DNA of 64,000 nucleotides from Sternotherus odoratus (Eukaryota; Chordata; Testudines; Kinosternidae): the NCBI GenBank assembly GCA_032164245.1, contig JAVMKO010000006.1:6401001-6465000 (forward strand), given 5' to 3'. The notes beneath the pieces are model-generated. The model ran no database searches. It worked only from the letters and a program-made list of their open reading frames with translations, and had not been told where the DNA came from. Positions 31,001-40,800 of this stretch are shown piece after piece. A program made the position numbers and the translations under genes. The first letter of the stretch is position 1. Every line of letters starts with the position of its first letter.

Positions 31001-34000
31001 AAGACAGGATCGGATTCCTGGGGGTTTTCTGACATAAGGAGTGTGTCCGAGGGAGGAAGGGGTAGTCCAAGCCTTATGTGTGCCAGTGAACCTGGCCAGT
31101 GGAGTGGCCCTTTGAGAGGGCCCCTAACTATCAGCACAAGTTAACTAGCACCCCAGGGGCTGGTTCAGGAGCATAAGTGTAAAACAGACATGGGCATTTT
31201 GTCTAGAGACCTTGCTGAACAATGCACATGATTCAACACAGCACTGCTTACTTCATCTAGTGTAAATGTGTACTAGAGTCACTGTAAAACAGTAATTGTC
31301 TTGTGTAACAAATTGTACAATGGCAAACCTCAGTGCTTGTAGAAAAAAGTGTTCTTTATTTTAAGGGACTTTTACTGATCCTTCCATGCTGGATAAAACT
31401 TGCATGCAATGGCTTGCCTTGGAGTAAATGTTTTTCAGAGCCTGAAATGAGGCAGGCTTTGATTTTATTTGCGCTGGATTGCAAAAAGGAGTAGGTGACA
31501 TCAGTTATTTTTGGTCACGCAGTTGAAATTAGCTGCTTATTAAATTTGATTCTTCCTGGACATGAGTCCGTAAAGTGAATTAGTGTATTGGATGGAGGGG
31601 ATTTTAAATGGCCACTTGTTTCATTTCCTATATGTACTGTAGTCAGGGCTTAATTTCAGGTTGCCAGCTCACCATTAGAACTAAAAATCACTTTGGACAA
31701 AGAGCCTGGAGCCACCGGGGGAATAAGAGCACACCCGCGATTGCTGCAGAAGCATCTGTTGCTACCACAGCTCCTTGCCTGCCCCAATAACATTGCTAGA
31801 TACTACATGATCTAGGAAGAGAAGGACTTTTCCTGCCAGTTTGAACAGCTGCTATGAGAGCCAGAGATTGCTGTGTATCACCAAAAGGACTGCCGTTCCA
31901 TGGACAGAGAGCTGAGGCCAGGTCCATGTGAGAAGGAGGCACTGACAAATAGTATTTCTTATCAGAAAGGTAACGGTGGTCTCAGTCCTCCAACACACAC
32001 TTTCAAATTAACAAGCCACCAATTTACTACGGGTTGGTGTCACATTCACATGGCAGTGATATTTGTTTCACTTTGTGTTCCGCCACTGAGACTTTCACAT
32101 GGATTATCTGGTCTCCTGAAAGCTAGGGGCTTTCATATCTGGATAACAACCTTCTGAGTAGTAGCTTCAAAGCCTGCCATAGATCTTGCATGAATAATTT
32201 TTAGTTCCCAAACACATCACCTGCATTGAAACATTGGGCCATGAGCACTCTGAAAGCGTGTCCATGCTCATTCAGCACTGAAGATGGGAGTTGTAGCTTT
32301 GTGGGATTTCTTTGTATGTGGGAACCAGTCCACAAGGAACTGACTGAGTTCACTTATGTGGCCTTAGCAACCTGTCAGCGTAAGGCAATTAGGGTCAACT
32401 TCGGTCCCAAATTTGGGTTTTTTAAATGCTTGTATATAGAAAACATCTCTAGCGGTTCACAAATTTTAAAAATAGAAATTTAAGTGTTTTGGAGCGTTTT
32501 CAATCCAAACATATAGCATCCTCTGAATGTACAGTATGATACCGATTAGAGACCATTGCTTTCATTGTGTCTGATGAATGTAGTAGAAGAAGTAAACGGC
32601 ATAAATTGTGGGAAAATAGCTCCATAGATGATTACAAGTAAAGACTTAAAAATCTAAGAGGTAGGAAATTTAATATACAAGTTTGAATCTGACAGTTACC
32701 TTTTACAGGTTGGAGGAGATGGAGAGAACATTGCATATAAAGGACCACTTAACTAATTTTCAGCATGCTCTAGGATACTGTGTGTAGTTGGACTGAGGGT
32801 GTTCTGCTACATTTAACTTAATTCACTTGATTCGGCCGTGACCTCTGTCTTGCATAAATTTGAACTGCCTTAGTAATTGGATTGTTCCCTCTTGTGTTCA
32901 AGTAGACTTGTATTACCATTGTCCATGGATTTCTGTATCCCAGCCAGTAAAATCTCAGTTGAAAATTTTTCAGAGCCTTAAATGTCATAGTTAGGTAGAC
33001 CTAATCCCTGGTGTAGATGCATGTAGGCCTACAGAAGTCTTCCTCCAGTGATGTAAATTATCCACATTGAGGGGAAAAAACCCTTTTTTGTAATGTAGGA
33101 AGTGTCTAAACTAGGGCTTTATAGTGGCATGCTGCACCACTGTAGTATAGACATAACCTTACAGTGGTGGCACTAGTGCCCCTGTAAGGTTGTCTTGGCA
33201 TTTCTATTAGCAACACTGTGGAAATAGGACTTAAACTTGGCTACAGAAATCTACTCCCAAGCTGGAAGAGCATTTAAGAAATTTTTGAACCAACGGATGG
33301 ACATCTTCAAGTCATCACTTGATTTTGATATTTTCAAATTATCAATCCATCATCTCGTAGAAATGCACTGCCAACATGAGAGCGATGTCCGCTTAGGTGC
33401 TAGGATGTCCAACTGGTGTGAGTACAGCTATGACATCCATGAAGGGTAGATGGCTGCCCCCTCTGTTCAACACCATTATTGACCAAATAATGGAAGCAGT
33501 CATTAGCTGCATAGTGAGGGTTGTACTGCTTGACTTCTACATAGCCATGTCAGCCGCATATTCCAAGTCTGCTATCTTCGCATCCTCATGAACCAACCGT
33601 ATCAATGCACTGAAAGTGTTTGTAGAAGAAACAAGTACACTTGGTCTTCTTCCAACTGACGTGAAGACCAAGCTGATGAAAGTGGTGAATGGATCTCTGC
33701 CCCATCCCATTGTAATCAGTGGACAAGACGCTGAATTCGTCAGCCCATTTGAGTATCTTGCCACTGTGTCACCAAGAAGAGATGTTACCTGGCTGAGACA
33801 AAACATCAAATCCGCAATCTTTTGATGTTATGCAGGCTCTTTGGAAGCCTCTGGCCCCATATCAACTCTTAAGATGCAAATCTATCACGCAGTAGAGACT
33901 TTTGTCCTCTTGTGTGGCTCTGAAACCTGGGCCACCACAGACACACACACACATGCCCCAGCTGGATACTTTGGATGTGAAACTGCTGCCATGTATTGAA

Positions 34001-36755
34001 GGTATGTGGTGCTTTCAGCACGTTACAAATGAGTATGTCAGGCACCAGACCAGCCAGCCTCCAATATCTTCCCAGATGACTCACCCCCTGAGCCAGTGTT
34101 TTGGCCATCTGAACTGTATGCCAGGGTCATGCCAGCCATATGCATTTAATCCAGCAAAAACTGAAAGACCTCGTGCGTCATGCTGGAGGGCTGTTGTAGC
34201 TTCCAACCTCATCCACCTCCGCCTCAATATAGCGCAGACCAGGCTCTTTGGAAACAGGTGATCCAAGTGTGCCCTCTGCTCCACAAACAGGTCAGAGAAT
34301 GAATGAATGAATGTAGGGAATGGTGTTAAGGATGCAACTTTCCCTTTTATGTACAGCTGGACTACCCATTGCACTACACTGGGTCAAATGCTGTCCTTGG
34401 TACTTGGGTGGGTTCAACCAGAATTGTCACATTTGGGTTTTAGTTGGGCAAATTTATGGTCCATTTTACTCTCAAGTTATTTAGTCAATGTCTGAATTTT
34501 TCCCAAGCATTTCTAATGGCATTAAACTTTTTTTCTTCAAGGGTTTGCCTGTTGCTTTAGAAAAGCACATTCTTGGTTTTGACACAGGAGGTAAGATGTT
34601 ATTTATATACTGTTTTAAACAGTGATGCTGCATTGGATTTAGTACATAGTTAATCTCGAAGTATACAGCATGTACAGTAAAAAGGCATAACTTTTCCAGA
34701 AGCCAAAAGATGTTTTTCTTCCTTACTGGAACTTGTTTACAAAAGTTCTCTTCCACCTTCTGCTGGAGCATAAAAGTAGAAGAATATATTGATGGAGAAG
34801 GATAATGTCTCAAGATAACATACACGTTATGGCCATAAAAAGGCTGACATTTTATTGCAGGAGGGATTTATCCTTTTAACAGGACACTGTCAAAACCTTG
34901 TTTTTCCTGGCAGAGGACTTCTGTTGATTTAATGGTTGCCAAGGGGAGCAGTGTTGATCTGCTGTGTTTTGATTATGGGTTTGCAGGTAGCATGCTTTAG
35001 CCAGACATAATAGTATAAATGATGTTCTCTTTTGGAGTGAATAATGGCAACTGTCTACAGTTGAGTCCAGTGATTCCCAAATGTGGGGTCTGCAAAATTT
35101 TACCGGGGGTTCTCTGGAGGAAGGGGGGGAATCCCTAATGGTGGACAGAACTGTCCCTAGGGATCCCAGGCAGCACGAGGCCAGCAGCCAAGAGCCCCTG
35201 GATTTCCAAGAGCTAAGCAGCTCAAAGAAAGCATCTCTATCACACAGAGGAGATTTAAACTTCAAGACTCCTTATAAGAAATGAAAAAGGAGGTGGATTT
35301 TTTTTGCTGTTTTTAAAATTAAATTGGCAGCTAGTATTGTTTTTAAAATGAAGAACAAGTTTAAGCTTAATTGTAACGTGTTGTTGCTAAAGACCTGAAT
35401 GCTTGTGTCAAAAGAACTCTTTGAGTTGGGTTCTTAAATGCCTTTGTCCTGTTTCACATCGGATAGTCCTGGATGAAACAGGAGCCTTGGCTTATAACAG
35501 GCTTTTTCAAAGTGATCCAAGATCTCACTTTCGTAGCTTGTAAGTGTGTGGCCGTTCTCATAATGTAATAAAAATACTGTATTGCTAAATAGTGTGTAAT
35601 AAGCATGTCCTAAAAACAAATTTTATCTTTCCAAGATCACTGCTTTTATCATTTATACTCCGGTAAAGGAGAAACTCCCTGGAAAGAAGTCATTTTTAGG
35701 AGGAGGTTTGTGAGATGACACTTTAGTGAAAGGAGTGACAGAGTCCTGTGGCATCTTCAAGACTAACTAAAGTGAAAGAGTTTCACTGGTGGTTAAAGTT
35801 TGGGAACCACTGGTCTAGTCTAATCTGACAGGCACAGATATCCCTTAACTAATCGAGCCCTGCAATAGTGCGAATCTGCTTATTGTGCGGGGCTCCCGAT
35901 GGTGGCAGCGGGCGGAGCTTTGATGTAGCGCAATACTACAACCCCGCATTTACCGTGGTCTGTTTTTGGACGCAGATTGTCGTGGTATGGTGGGGTTCCA
36001 CTGTACTACTCAAAAGTGAATTCATTTTCAGGTCTGCTGCAGCTCCTTTATTCACTTAGGGCTGGTCCTCACTGGGGGGGGATCGACGGCAGATACGCAA
36101 CCTTCAGCTACGTGTATCACGTAGCTGAAGGTTGCGTATCTGCCGCCGACTTACCTCTCGTCCCCATGGCGGCAGCAGTCGGCGGCGCGCTCCCCCGTCG
36201 ACTCCAGCTTGCGCTTCCTGGCGAGCTGGAGTTCCGGAGTCGACGGGGGAGCTCCGGGCGATCGATTTATCGCGTCTTAACAAGACGCGATAAATCGATC
36301 ACCAGAAGATCGATCCCGCGCCACGTGAGTGAAGACCAGCCCTCTGTCCTGGGCAGCTTCAGATTTGGAGTGCCACTAAGGTCATGCAAAGTCATCTTAG
36401 GTCCTGCACAGAAGACAGTGGTCAGCCTTGAGAATCAGGCCCATTACTAAAGGGTTCATGGCAATTTGGAATACTTGAGTTTGTGCTCTGAGCTTTCCCT
36501 ACAACTGTGAATTGTTTTAGAAATTCTTGTCTGTCTCCAGGTTTGTAAAGGGAAAGTGCTTCTTAACCATAATCCATTTCTCCTTTTGCCAATGAACTAG
36601 ATGCTGTTCTTAATGAAGCTGCCCAAATTCTTCGGTTGTTGCATATAGAGGAACTCCGAGAGCTGCAAACAAAAATTAACGAAGCCATCGTAGCAGTTCA
36701 GGCAATTATTGCTGATCCAAAGACCGACTACAGACTGGGGAAAGTTGGAAGATGA
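19373..36755 (+). CDS. RTRAF: RTRAF (C14orf166, hCLE), RNA transcription, translation and transport factor
   Basis: Eight exons join in frame: 19373-19433, 20437-20561, 22379-22478, 23534-23620, 25280-25368, 28404-28472, 34542-34590 and 36601-36755. They give a 244-residue protein, the same length as human RTRAF. It starts MFRRKLTALDYHNPA and ends DYRLGKVGR. The family protein is known to bind capped RNA and RNA polymerase II, to travel in RNA granules, and to be part of the tRNA-splicing ligase complex with RTCB, DDX1 and FAM98B. The N-terminal half (to about residue 95) and the C-terminal helical part (about 125-240) look nearly unchanged from human; residues about 97-118 (exon 4) are the variable linker. 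All introns have GT/AG ends and phases match. The promoter is a CpG island, and the last exon faces the NID2 3' end. Confidence 0.97.
19507..20320. repeat. C-rich minisatellite in RTRAF intron 1
   Basis: About 16 near-identical units of roughly 35-38 bp run from about 19510 to 20120. Each has the core gagctgacccccctcggccc followed by gctccgc and a run of 7-12 C. About four longer, diverged units (agagctgacaccccccttct type) follow. The runs of C vary in length between units, as in slippage-prone DNA. Confidence 0.9.
20437..20561 (+). CDS. RTRAF: RTRAF exon 2
   Basis: Residues 21-62, beginning DETEFRNFIVWLEDQKIR. Acceptor gggctatag, donor AAGgtaatt. It starts only about 110 bases after the end of the intron-1 minisatellite. 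Confidence 0.95.
22379..22478 (+). CDS. RTRAF: RTRAF exon 3
   Basis: Residues 63-95 plus one base, beginning YLKDVNCPFKIQERQE and ending VRLEYGDN. Acceptor ctcctctccag, donor AATGgtatgg. Confidence 0.95.
23534..23620 (+). CDS. RTRAF: RTRAF exon 4
   Basis: Residues 96-124, the variable linker, ending NAEPLINLD. Acceptor attttgacag, donor GATGgtaaga. This exon holds most of the differences from the human protein. Confidence 0.94.
23878..23996 (-). repeat. Penelope-like repeat copy
   Basis: It starts agaggggtagctgtgttagt (family end in reverse) and runs through gagcataagctttcatgggc. On the minus strand GAAAGCTTATGCTC is intact, but the CUGANGA box is lost. Confidence 0.6.
24466..25099. mobile_element. 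Non-autonomous Tc1/mariner-like element, CpG-rich
   Basis: Inverted ends ccgtatatactcgagtata and tatactcgagtatatacgg are flanked by TA duplications. The inside (about 24560-24960) is extremely GC- and CpG-rich, with a polyA block (about 24708) and a 32-base polyT block (about 24981). It holds overlapping meaningless open frames. Confidence 0.75.
25280..25368 (+). CDS. RTRAF: RTRAF exon 5
   Basis: The rest of the Val codon and then NNPDFKAGVMALANLLQ to MLK (residues 125-154). Acceptor tatctcgcag, donor AAGgtgagg. It begins about 180 bases after a CpG-rich DNA transposon. Confidence 0.95.
25943..26444 (-). pseudogene. hAT transposase remnant (dimerisation domain)
   Basis: The minus strand codes in two frames for the C-terminal part of a hAT/ZBED-type transposase: LGPRFKNLKCLPKSEG at one side, and CPLEWWLKHEGIYESLAHLA followed by RKYLLMPATTVP, the hATC dimerisation motif, at the other. 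A one-base frameshift near 26231 separates them. The domestic ZBED genes are full-length, so this is a decayed transposon. Confidence 0.75.
26470..27085 (+). mobile_element. hAT element 3' end, inverted relative to the neighbour
   Basis: It begins in the same transposase end (ggaagcatgtcctctggaat), now on the plus strand and with stops, and runs through the untranslated part to the terminal attaatcgacagctcta. A perfect palindrome (27036-27050 with 27060-27074) sits at the terminus. Confidence 0.65.
28404..28472 (+). CDS. RTRAF: RTRAF exon 6
   Basis: Exactly 23 codons (residues 155-177), beginning AIRILVQERLTQDA. Acceptor gtttcctag, donor GAGgtatgt. It is symmetric (phase 0/0), so skipping it would keep the frame. 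Confidence 0.95.
29448..29575. repeat. Tandem duplication of about 64 bp
   Basis: The segment gcaatccatggatttattta through tgggttccactgagc occurs twice in succession. It lies at the start of a longer interspersed-repeat-like stretch (to about 30450) whose class I cannot assign. Confidence 0.7.
33237..34320 (+). pseudogene. Degenerate non-LTR retrotransposon (RT C-terminal part)
   Basis: Fragments in shifting frames recall the end of a LINE reverse transcriptase: FNTIIDQIMEAVISCIVR, VKTKLMKVVNGSLPHP, LLCGSETWATT and HVTNEYVRHQT followed by FGHLNCMP. Many stops and frameshifts break it. It is not CR1; I do not assign the clade. Confidence 0.6.
34542..34590 (+). CDS. RTRAF: RTRAF exon 7
   Basis: Residues 178-193, GLPVALEKHILGFDTG, plus one base. 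Acceptor ttttcttcaag, donor GGAGgtaaga. Confidence 0.94.
35733..35778 (-). repeat. Short Penelope-like repeat fragment
   Basis: It reads gtgacagagtcctgtggcat and caagactaactaaag, the same sequence as the arms at 5885 and 45569. It stops before the hammerhead-like part. Confidence 0.5.
36058..36343. mobile_element. MITE made of three perfect hairpins
   Basis: The ends agggctggtcctcact and agtgaagaccagccct are inverted. Inside lie three perfect palindromes: arms 36087-36114/36118-36145 (28 bp, 3-base loop), 36191-36205/36236-36250 (15 bp) and 36260-36278/36282-36300 (19 bp, 3-base loop). No clear target duplication was found. Confidence 0.75.
36601..36755 (+). CDS. RTRAF: RTRAF exon 8 (last coding exon)
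   Basis: Residues 194-244 and the TGA stop (36753-36755). It codes for a long helical segment beginning DAVLNEAAQILRLLHIEEL. Acceptor aatgaactag. Confidence 0.96.
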
Positions 36756-36930
36756 GCAAGTTAAGACTAGTCTCCTGTGTACCTAGTACAATTAGGAACT
36801 ATGTACAATGCTGGCATGTATTTTGAAATGGATATTCCACTGTTTTGAAAGAGCAAAGAGGAAATGGAATTCTGACTGGTCTAGTAAATTACCATCCTTT
36901 TTCTTTAAATAAAGTTGGAGAAAGTGTTCT
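36756..36930 (+). other. RTRAF: RTRAF 3' untranslated region and polyadenylation signal
   Basis: A short 3' UTR with AATAAA at 36908-36913 followed by a GT-rich stretch (gtgttctgtttagc). The signal is about 150 bases after the stop. The cleavage point near 36930 is inferred. Confidence 0.75.
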
Positions 36931-37114
36931 GTTTAGCTATAAGTTGCTAAGTATAGTAGTCCTTATTTCTTTTCTTTGTGTTTAAAAGGGAGTGTAAAGA
37001 TTTGCAGAACTCTGCATTGCTATAATCCTGCATTACAGAGTCCTAGGTTTTGACACCATTACCAATACTCTGAACTCTGCTATGCACTAAACATTTAAAA
37101 ACTAGATCATATAG

Positions 37115-37858
37115 AAAATTCAACACAAACACTTTATTGAATTACTGAAGTAACCTAGAAAAAATGAGAAGTTACAGTTTAACAGGTATTTACGAACATG
37201 TATTGGTCAATAATGGGTAGGTCTCTGAAGGCACTTAAGGACCATTAAGTTAGCATATTCTTCTAATATAAATACTAAAAGACATGCATTGAGGAAGAGG
37301 GAAAGTATTTAGAACTGTAGGTTGGAAAATCTTTAATGCATTTGCCATTTCCCATGATAGTCTGGAACAGTTTCTAAAATACACACAAGCTCAGGGCTTT
37401 AGGTTAATTGACCCAGGTAAGACACTGCATTAATCTTTCCATACACATTTAACTTTTTGGCTAAAAAGAACCTATTGGTCAGATTGTCTATTCCTGTTTT
37501 AATTCCTTCCCTTCAAATAAAACACTGGATTAAGAAAGTTACACTAAGACTTCTTTAAAAATTGCTTACATAAGCAAAACTTAGAGCAATGGCATAGTAT
37601 TCTCAGAGCCATTATTTTCTTGCAATATATCAAAATGTCTTTTAAAAAAATACAGTAGTAAAGATTGAGGTATAACTTAAATACTTGATACTGTTTGGTC
37701 CTAACATTGATCACTTCATTGTCTTCAGTAACTATCAATGGCCTCTGTTTTGGAGAGTTTCTTCCCCTCAGCTGTATGCAGTGATAATTTTCTGGGTCTG
37801 GACTACTTCTTCCTCCAGGGGTAAAGATTGAACTTTCCTTTTACCTTGAAGTAGCAGA
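37115..37858 (-). other. NID2: NID2 3' untranslated region with polyadenylation signal
   Basis: The region below the stop codon is AT-rich single-copy-looking sequence with a minus-strand AATAAA (plus-strand TTTATT at 37133-37138). The cleavage site near 37115 is inferred. The RTRAF signal is about 220 bases away on the other strand. Confidence 0.65.
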
Positions 37859-37869
37859 TTATTTTCTTG
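37859..37869 (-). CDS. NID2: NID2 terminal coding exon part (11 bases and 3' UTR)
   Basis: Only 11 coding bases follow the acceptor ccccttcag: the end of an Ala codon, AGA AAA and TAA. The protein therefore ends YPYCPGARK, matching human YPYCPTGRK in place and length. The acceptor lies behind an exceptionally long C-rich tract (37877-37902). Confidence 0.85.
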
Positions 37870-40800
37870 CTGAAGGGGGGGTGGGGGGGGGGGGAGGGGG
37901 AGAGAAAAAAAATGCAAGTTCATGTTAATATAGTGAAATTCACATATTGACAATAGCAAGTCTACACTAAACAAGATGGACATTACCTCCTGGGCAGTAG
38001 GGGTAAACTGCAGTTATTCCATAGAGATGTGATCTCTGCTCTGGAAGATACTCATCAGTAAGCAAGCCATTGTCTTTATTCACAGCTATAACACCATCCC
38101 TGTTAAAGTGAGAAATGCTTTAGTCTACCACAGAAATAAAATTTAACACAAGAAACCATTATAATTTAGTCTGACCTGCATAAGACAGGCCAGAGAACCT
38201 CCCCCAGTAACTGCATCAAACCAATTCACAGTGTTAGTTTTTAATGAGCACTGGGGCAGAATCACTAAGGGAAATTTCCAAGACTGTGATATTACTTCCC
38301 AAATGTCTGTGTCACTGAAAAATTTGAAAAGGATGTACAGGTTTCCATTGAAAATACTGCAATCCAGTTACATGAATGCCTGCAATGAGGTCAGGAGTGG
38401 TTCCTTGTTGCCAGCACTGTCACTATAAGGTTTTTTTGGAGTAGGTAGAAGAAACAGGAAGAGGGCCTTAGTTATGGAGCATATTTGGAAACAGGAGGCT
38501 CAAGTTTTTTACTTTGCTCTTGGTGTAAAAAAACCCACAAGAGATATAAAAATATAGCTGTGGCAAGTCTTAGATTTTTTTTTTTATTATTATTATTTTT
38601 GGCATTAAAAGCTGGGGTAGGTTCTTTTAAAATTATATACCCTTTGTACACTGCTTTTAATACAACGTGCATATTACATTTTGGCCTCCCTTGACAGGAC
38701 TACTAAACAGTACTGGCTTGAATATGGGGTTGATTTTGCAGGCTGACAAACAATTTCTGTAAAAATGACTAACTTGTATATTAGATTGACTTAGCTAATA
38801 TTCACTGTCCGGAGTACTAAGGAAACTTGGAAAACAAGAATTTGAGATTCCAGTGAGTTAACAGTTCTCAGTGTAGGCTGAATAACTGCTCTGGAACAGA
38901 AAACCTCTGGCTCCCAAAACTCCCAAACCACCCCATAACTGTCAATAATACAACTCTCCAAACAGGCTGGATTGTGGCTTAAATACCACATGCTGGCATG
39001 TTGCCCTTAAATAGTGAAGTGACCATTTATGGTGTAAGTTACTAGCCTACCTTCTCCAGTCCGTGTGATAAAAGTGAGTGGCATAACTAACAATGCTGAA
39101 GGGGTAGTTGAGGTTATTCTGAATGACACGCCTTCCTGTCCCATCGGGTAACGTGCACTCCAGCTTCTTGGTACCTTTTACAAATAAAACGTTTAATCAG
39201 GCAAGAAATAGTGTATTTTCTGTGGAATTTTACTCAGGCTAATGCTGACTAATAATCAGAACAGTCCTGCTCAGTAAACTTGTATCCTAGGGCTCTTCCT
39301 TCCAAAGAATGTGAAAATCCATGTCATTGAGGAGGATTAGAATTTTGATTTTCTGGGGGGTTTTCTCTTTACCCTAGAGCAATTGATTCGGTACTGGGAA
39401 TAGAGTGACTGAAATGGAATTCCTAGTTTGACTGGTACATATACATGCACCTCGACTCAATCCACTATAGCGATGTAAAAAAGGAAAGCAATTACCTCGC
39501 ATACTTGTTTATACGCTGAATTTTTTGGGTTAAAAAGTGAAGCATTAAAGAGCAGGGGTCCATTTACCAATGGGTCTATGCCAAAATGTGACGATTTTAA
39601 GCTCTCTTGAATATCTAATTAGTGTTGTTTTGTTTACCTGGTGTGTAAGCAGGCAGGCAGGGAGCCTCAACTCCCACTGGCCACATTTTGCTGTTCCCGG
39701 CCCACGGGAGCTGTGGGATGTGAGGGCCAGCATGTCCCTCGGCCCGCACCCCTTGGCTGGGAATGATGAACCGCAGCCACTGGGAGCTATGGGGCTCCGT
39801 GCCTGCGAATGCTCTAGCTAAACAAAACATCCTGGCCTGCTAGCGGCTTCCCAACCCCTGAAATATAGGGTTTACTTATACAAGGGTCACAGTTTTTGCC
39901 ATTTTTACCTATCCATGGGGGTGGGGGGGGGGCGTTGGCTTACAAACGAACAGGCTAATGAATGAGTATATAGGGTACTTTATTTTTGTCTGCGTGCCTC
40001 TGGACAGAGGCTCACTTCTACAATCTTTGTCACAGATACAGTATTCACTGAAAGACCCCTAAACTCAGTTCTAAACAGATCTCAGTACAAAATACACCTA
40101 CACATGCATTCTTCTGAGATGCTGTGCAGATACAGAAAATGTCCATCTCTGCATAGCAGCCAAGCCATTGTTGTGATGAAGTACTAGCTGTTGTGTGTTA
40201 AATGTTACAATTCCACGTTAATATTCATGACAATCACTAGCAGTGTGGAGAAAGCCACACAAGGAAAGCTTTTGTAGACACTGTCAACGGACATCCCAAT
40301 TTTAGAAGTTAAATGATTTCACCTTTCCTTTAAAAACAAAAATCTTCTATCCATGTCCAGTCACAGTTACTTCTACTGCTCGAAGAAGTAGGAAGTTTTT
40401 GTTCTGTATACTACCCTCTGACCATGGCTCTAAAGCTGGTCTGCCCAACACCCCCTTGACCTGTGAAGCCATCCACACTTCATTCACATACATAAACCTA
40501 ACGTGTAGTAAAGGAAAATCGGCCACACTGTTTCAGTTGAAGAGGCCAGGCCAGCTAACAGCCTTTCCTGAAAATAATATTACATAGCTTCAGCAAGACC
40601 ACCTTATTCAATAGGATATTTTCAGAACTCAGTATTTTTTTGCCTTTTCAATAAGAACATAAGAACGGCCATACTGGGTCAGACCAAAGGTCCATCTAGC
40701 CCAGCATCCTGTCTACCGACAGTGGCCAATGCCAGGTGCCCCGGAGTGAGTGAACCTAACAGGTATGATCGAGCGATCTCTCTCCTGCCATCCATCACCC

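Larger units (their letters stand above)
20437..36600 (+). other. RTRAF: RTRAF introns 2-7, overview
   Basis: These introns contain only repeats that I can support; each is listed. A segment at 20670-20820 (gacacaaggtggatgaggga, then ggaccaacttttgttggtgt) is a further interspersed family, possibly also Penelope-like. The segment 21715-22090 is a GC-rich turtle-type repeat with no gene. Intron 6 (28473-34541) is the longest. Confidence 0.6.

Noticed and set aside
37768..37983. Minus-strand frame ending in KIITAYS as an alternative NID2 C-terminus
   Set aside because: The phase from the penultimate exon gives Ala-Arg-Lys-stop at 37859, matching the human end. The longer frame is out of phase.
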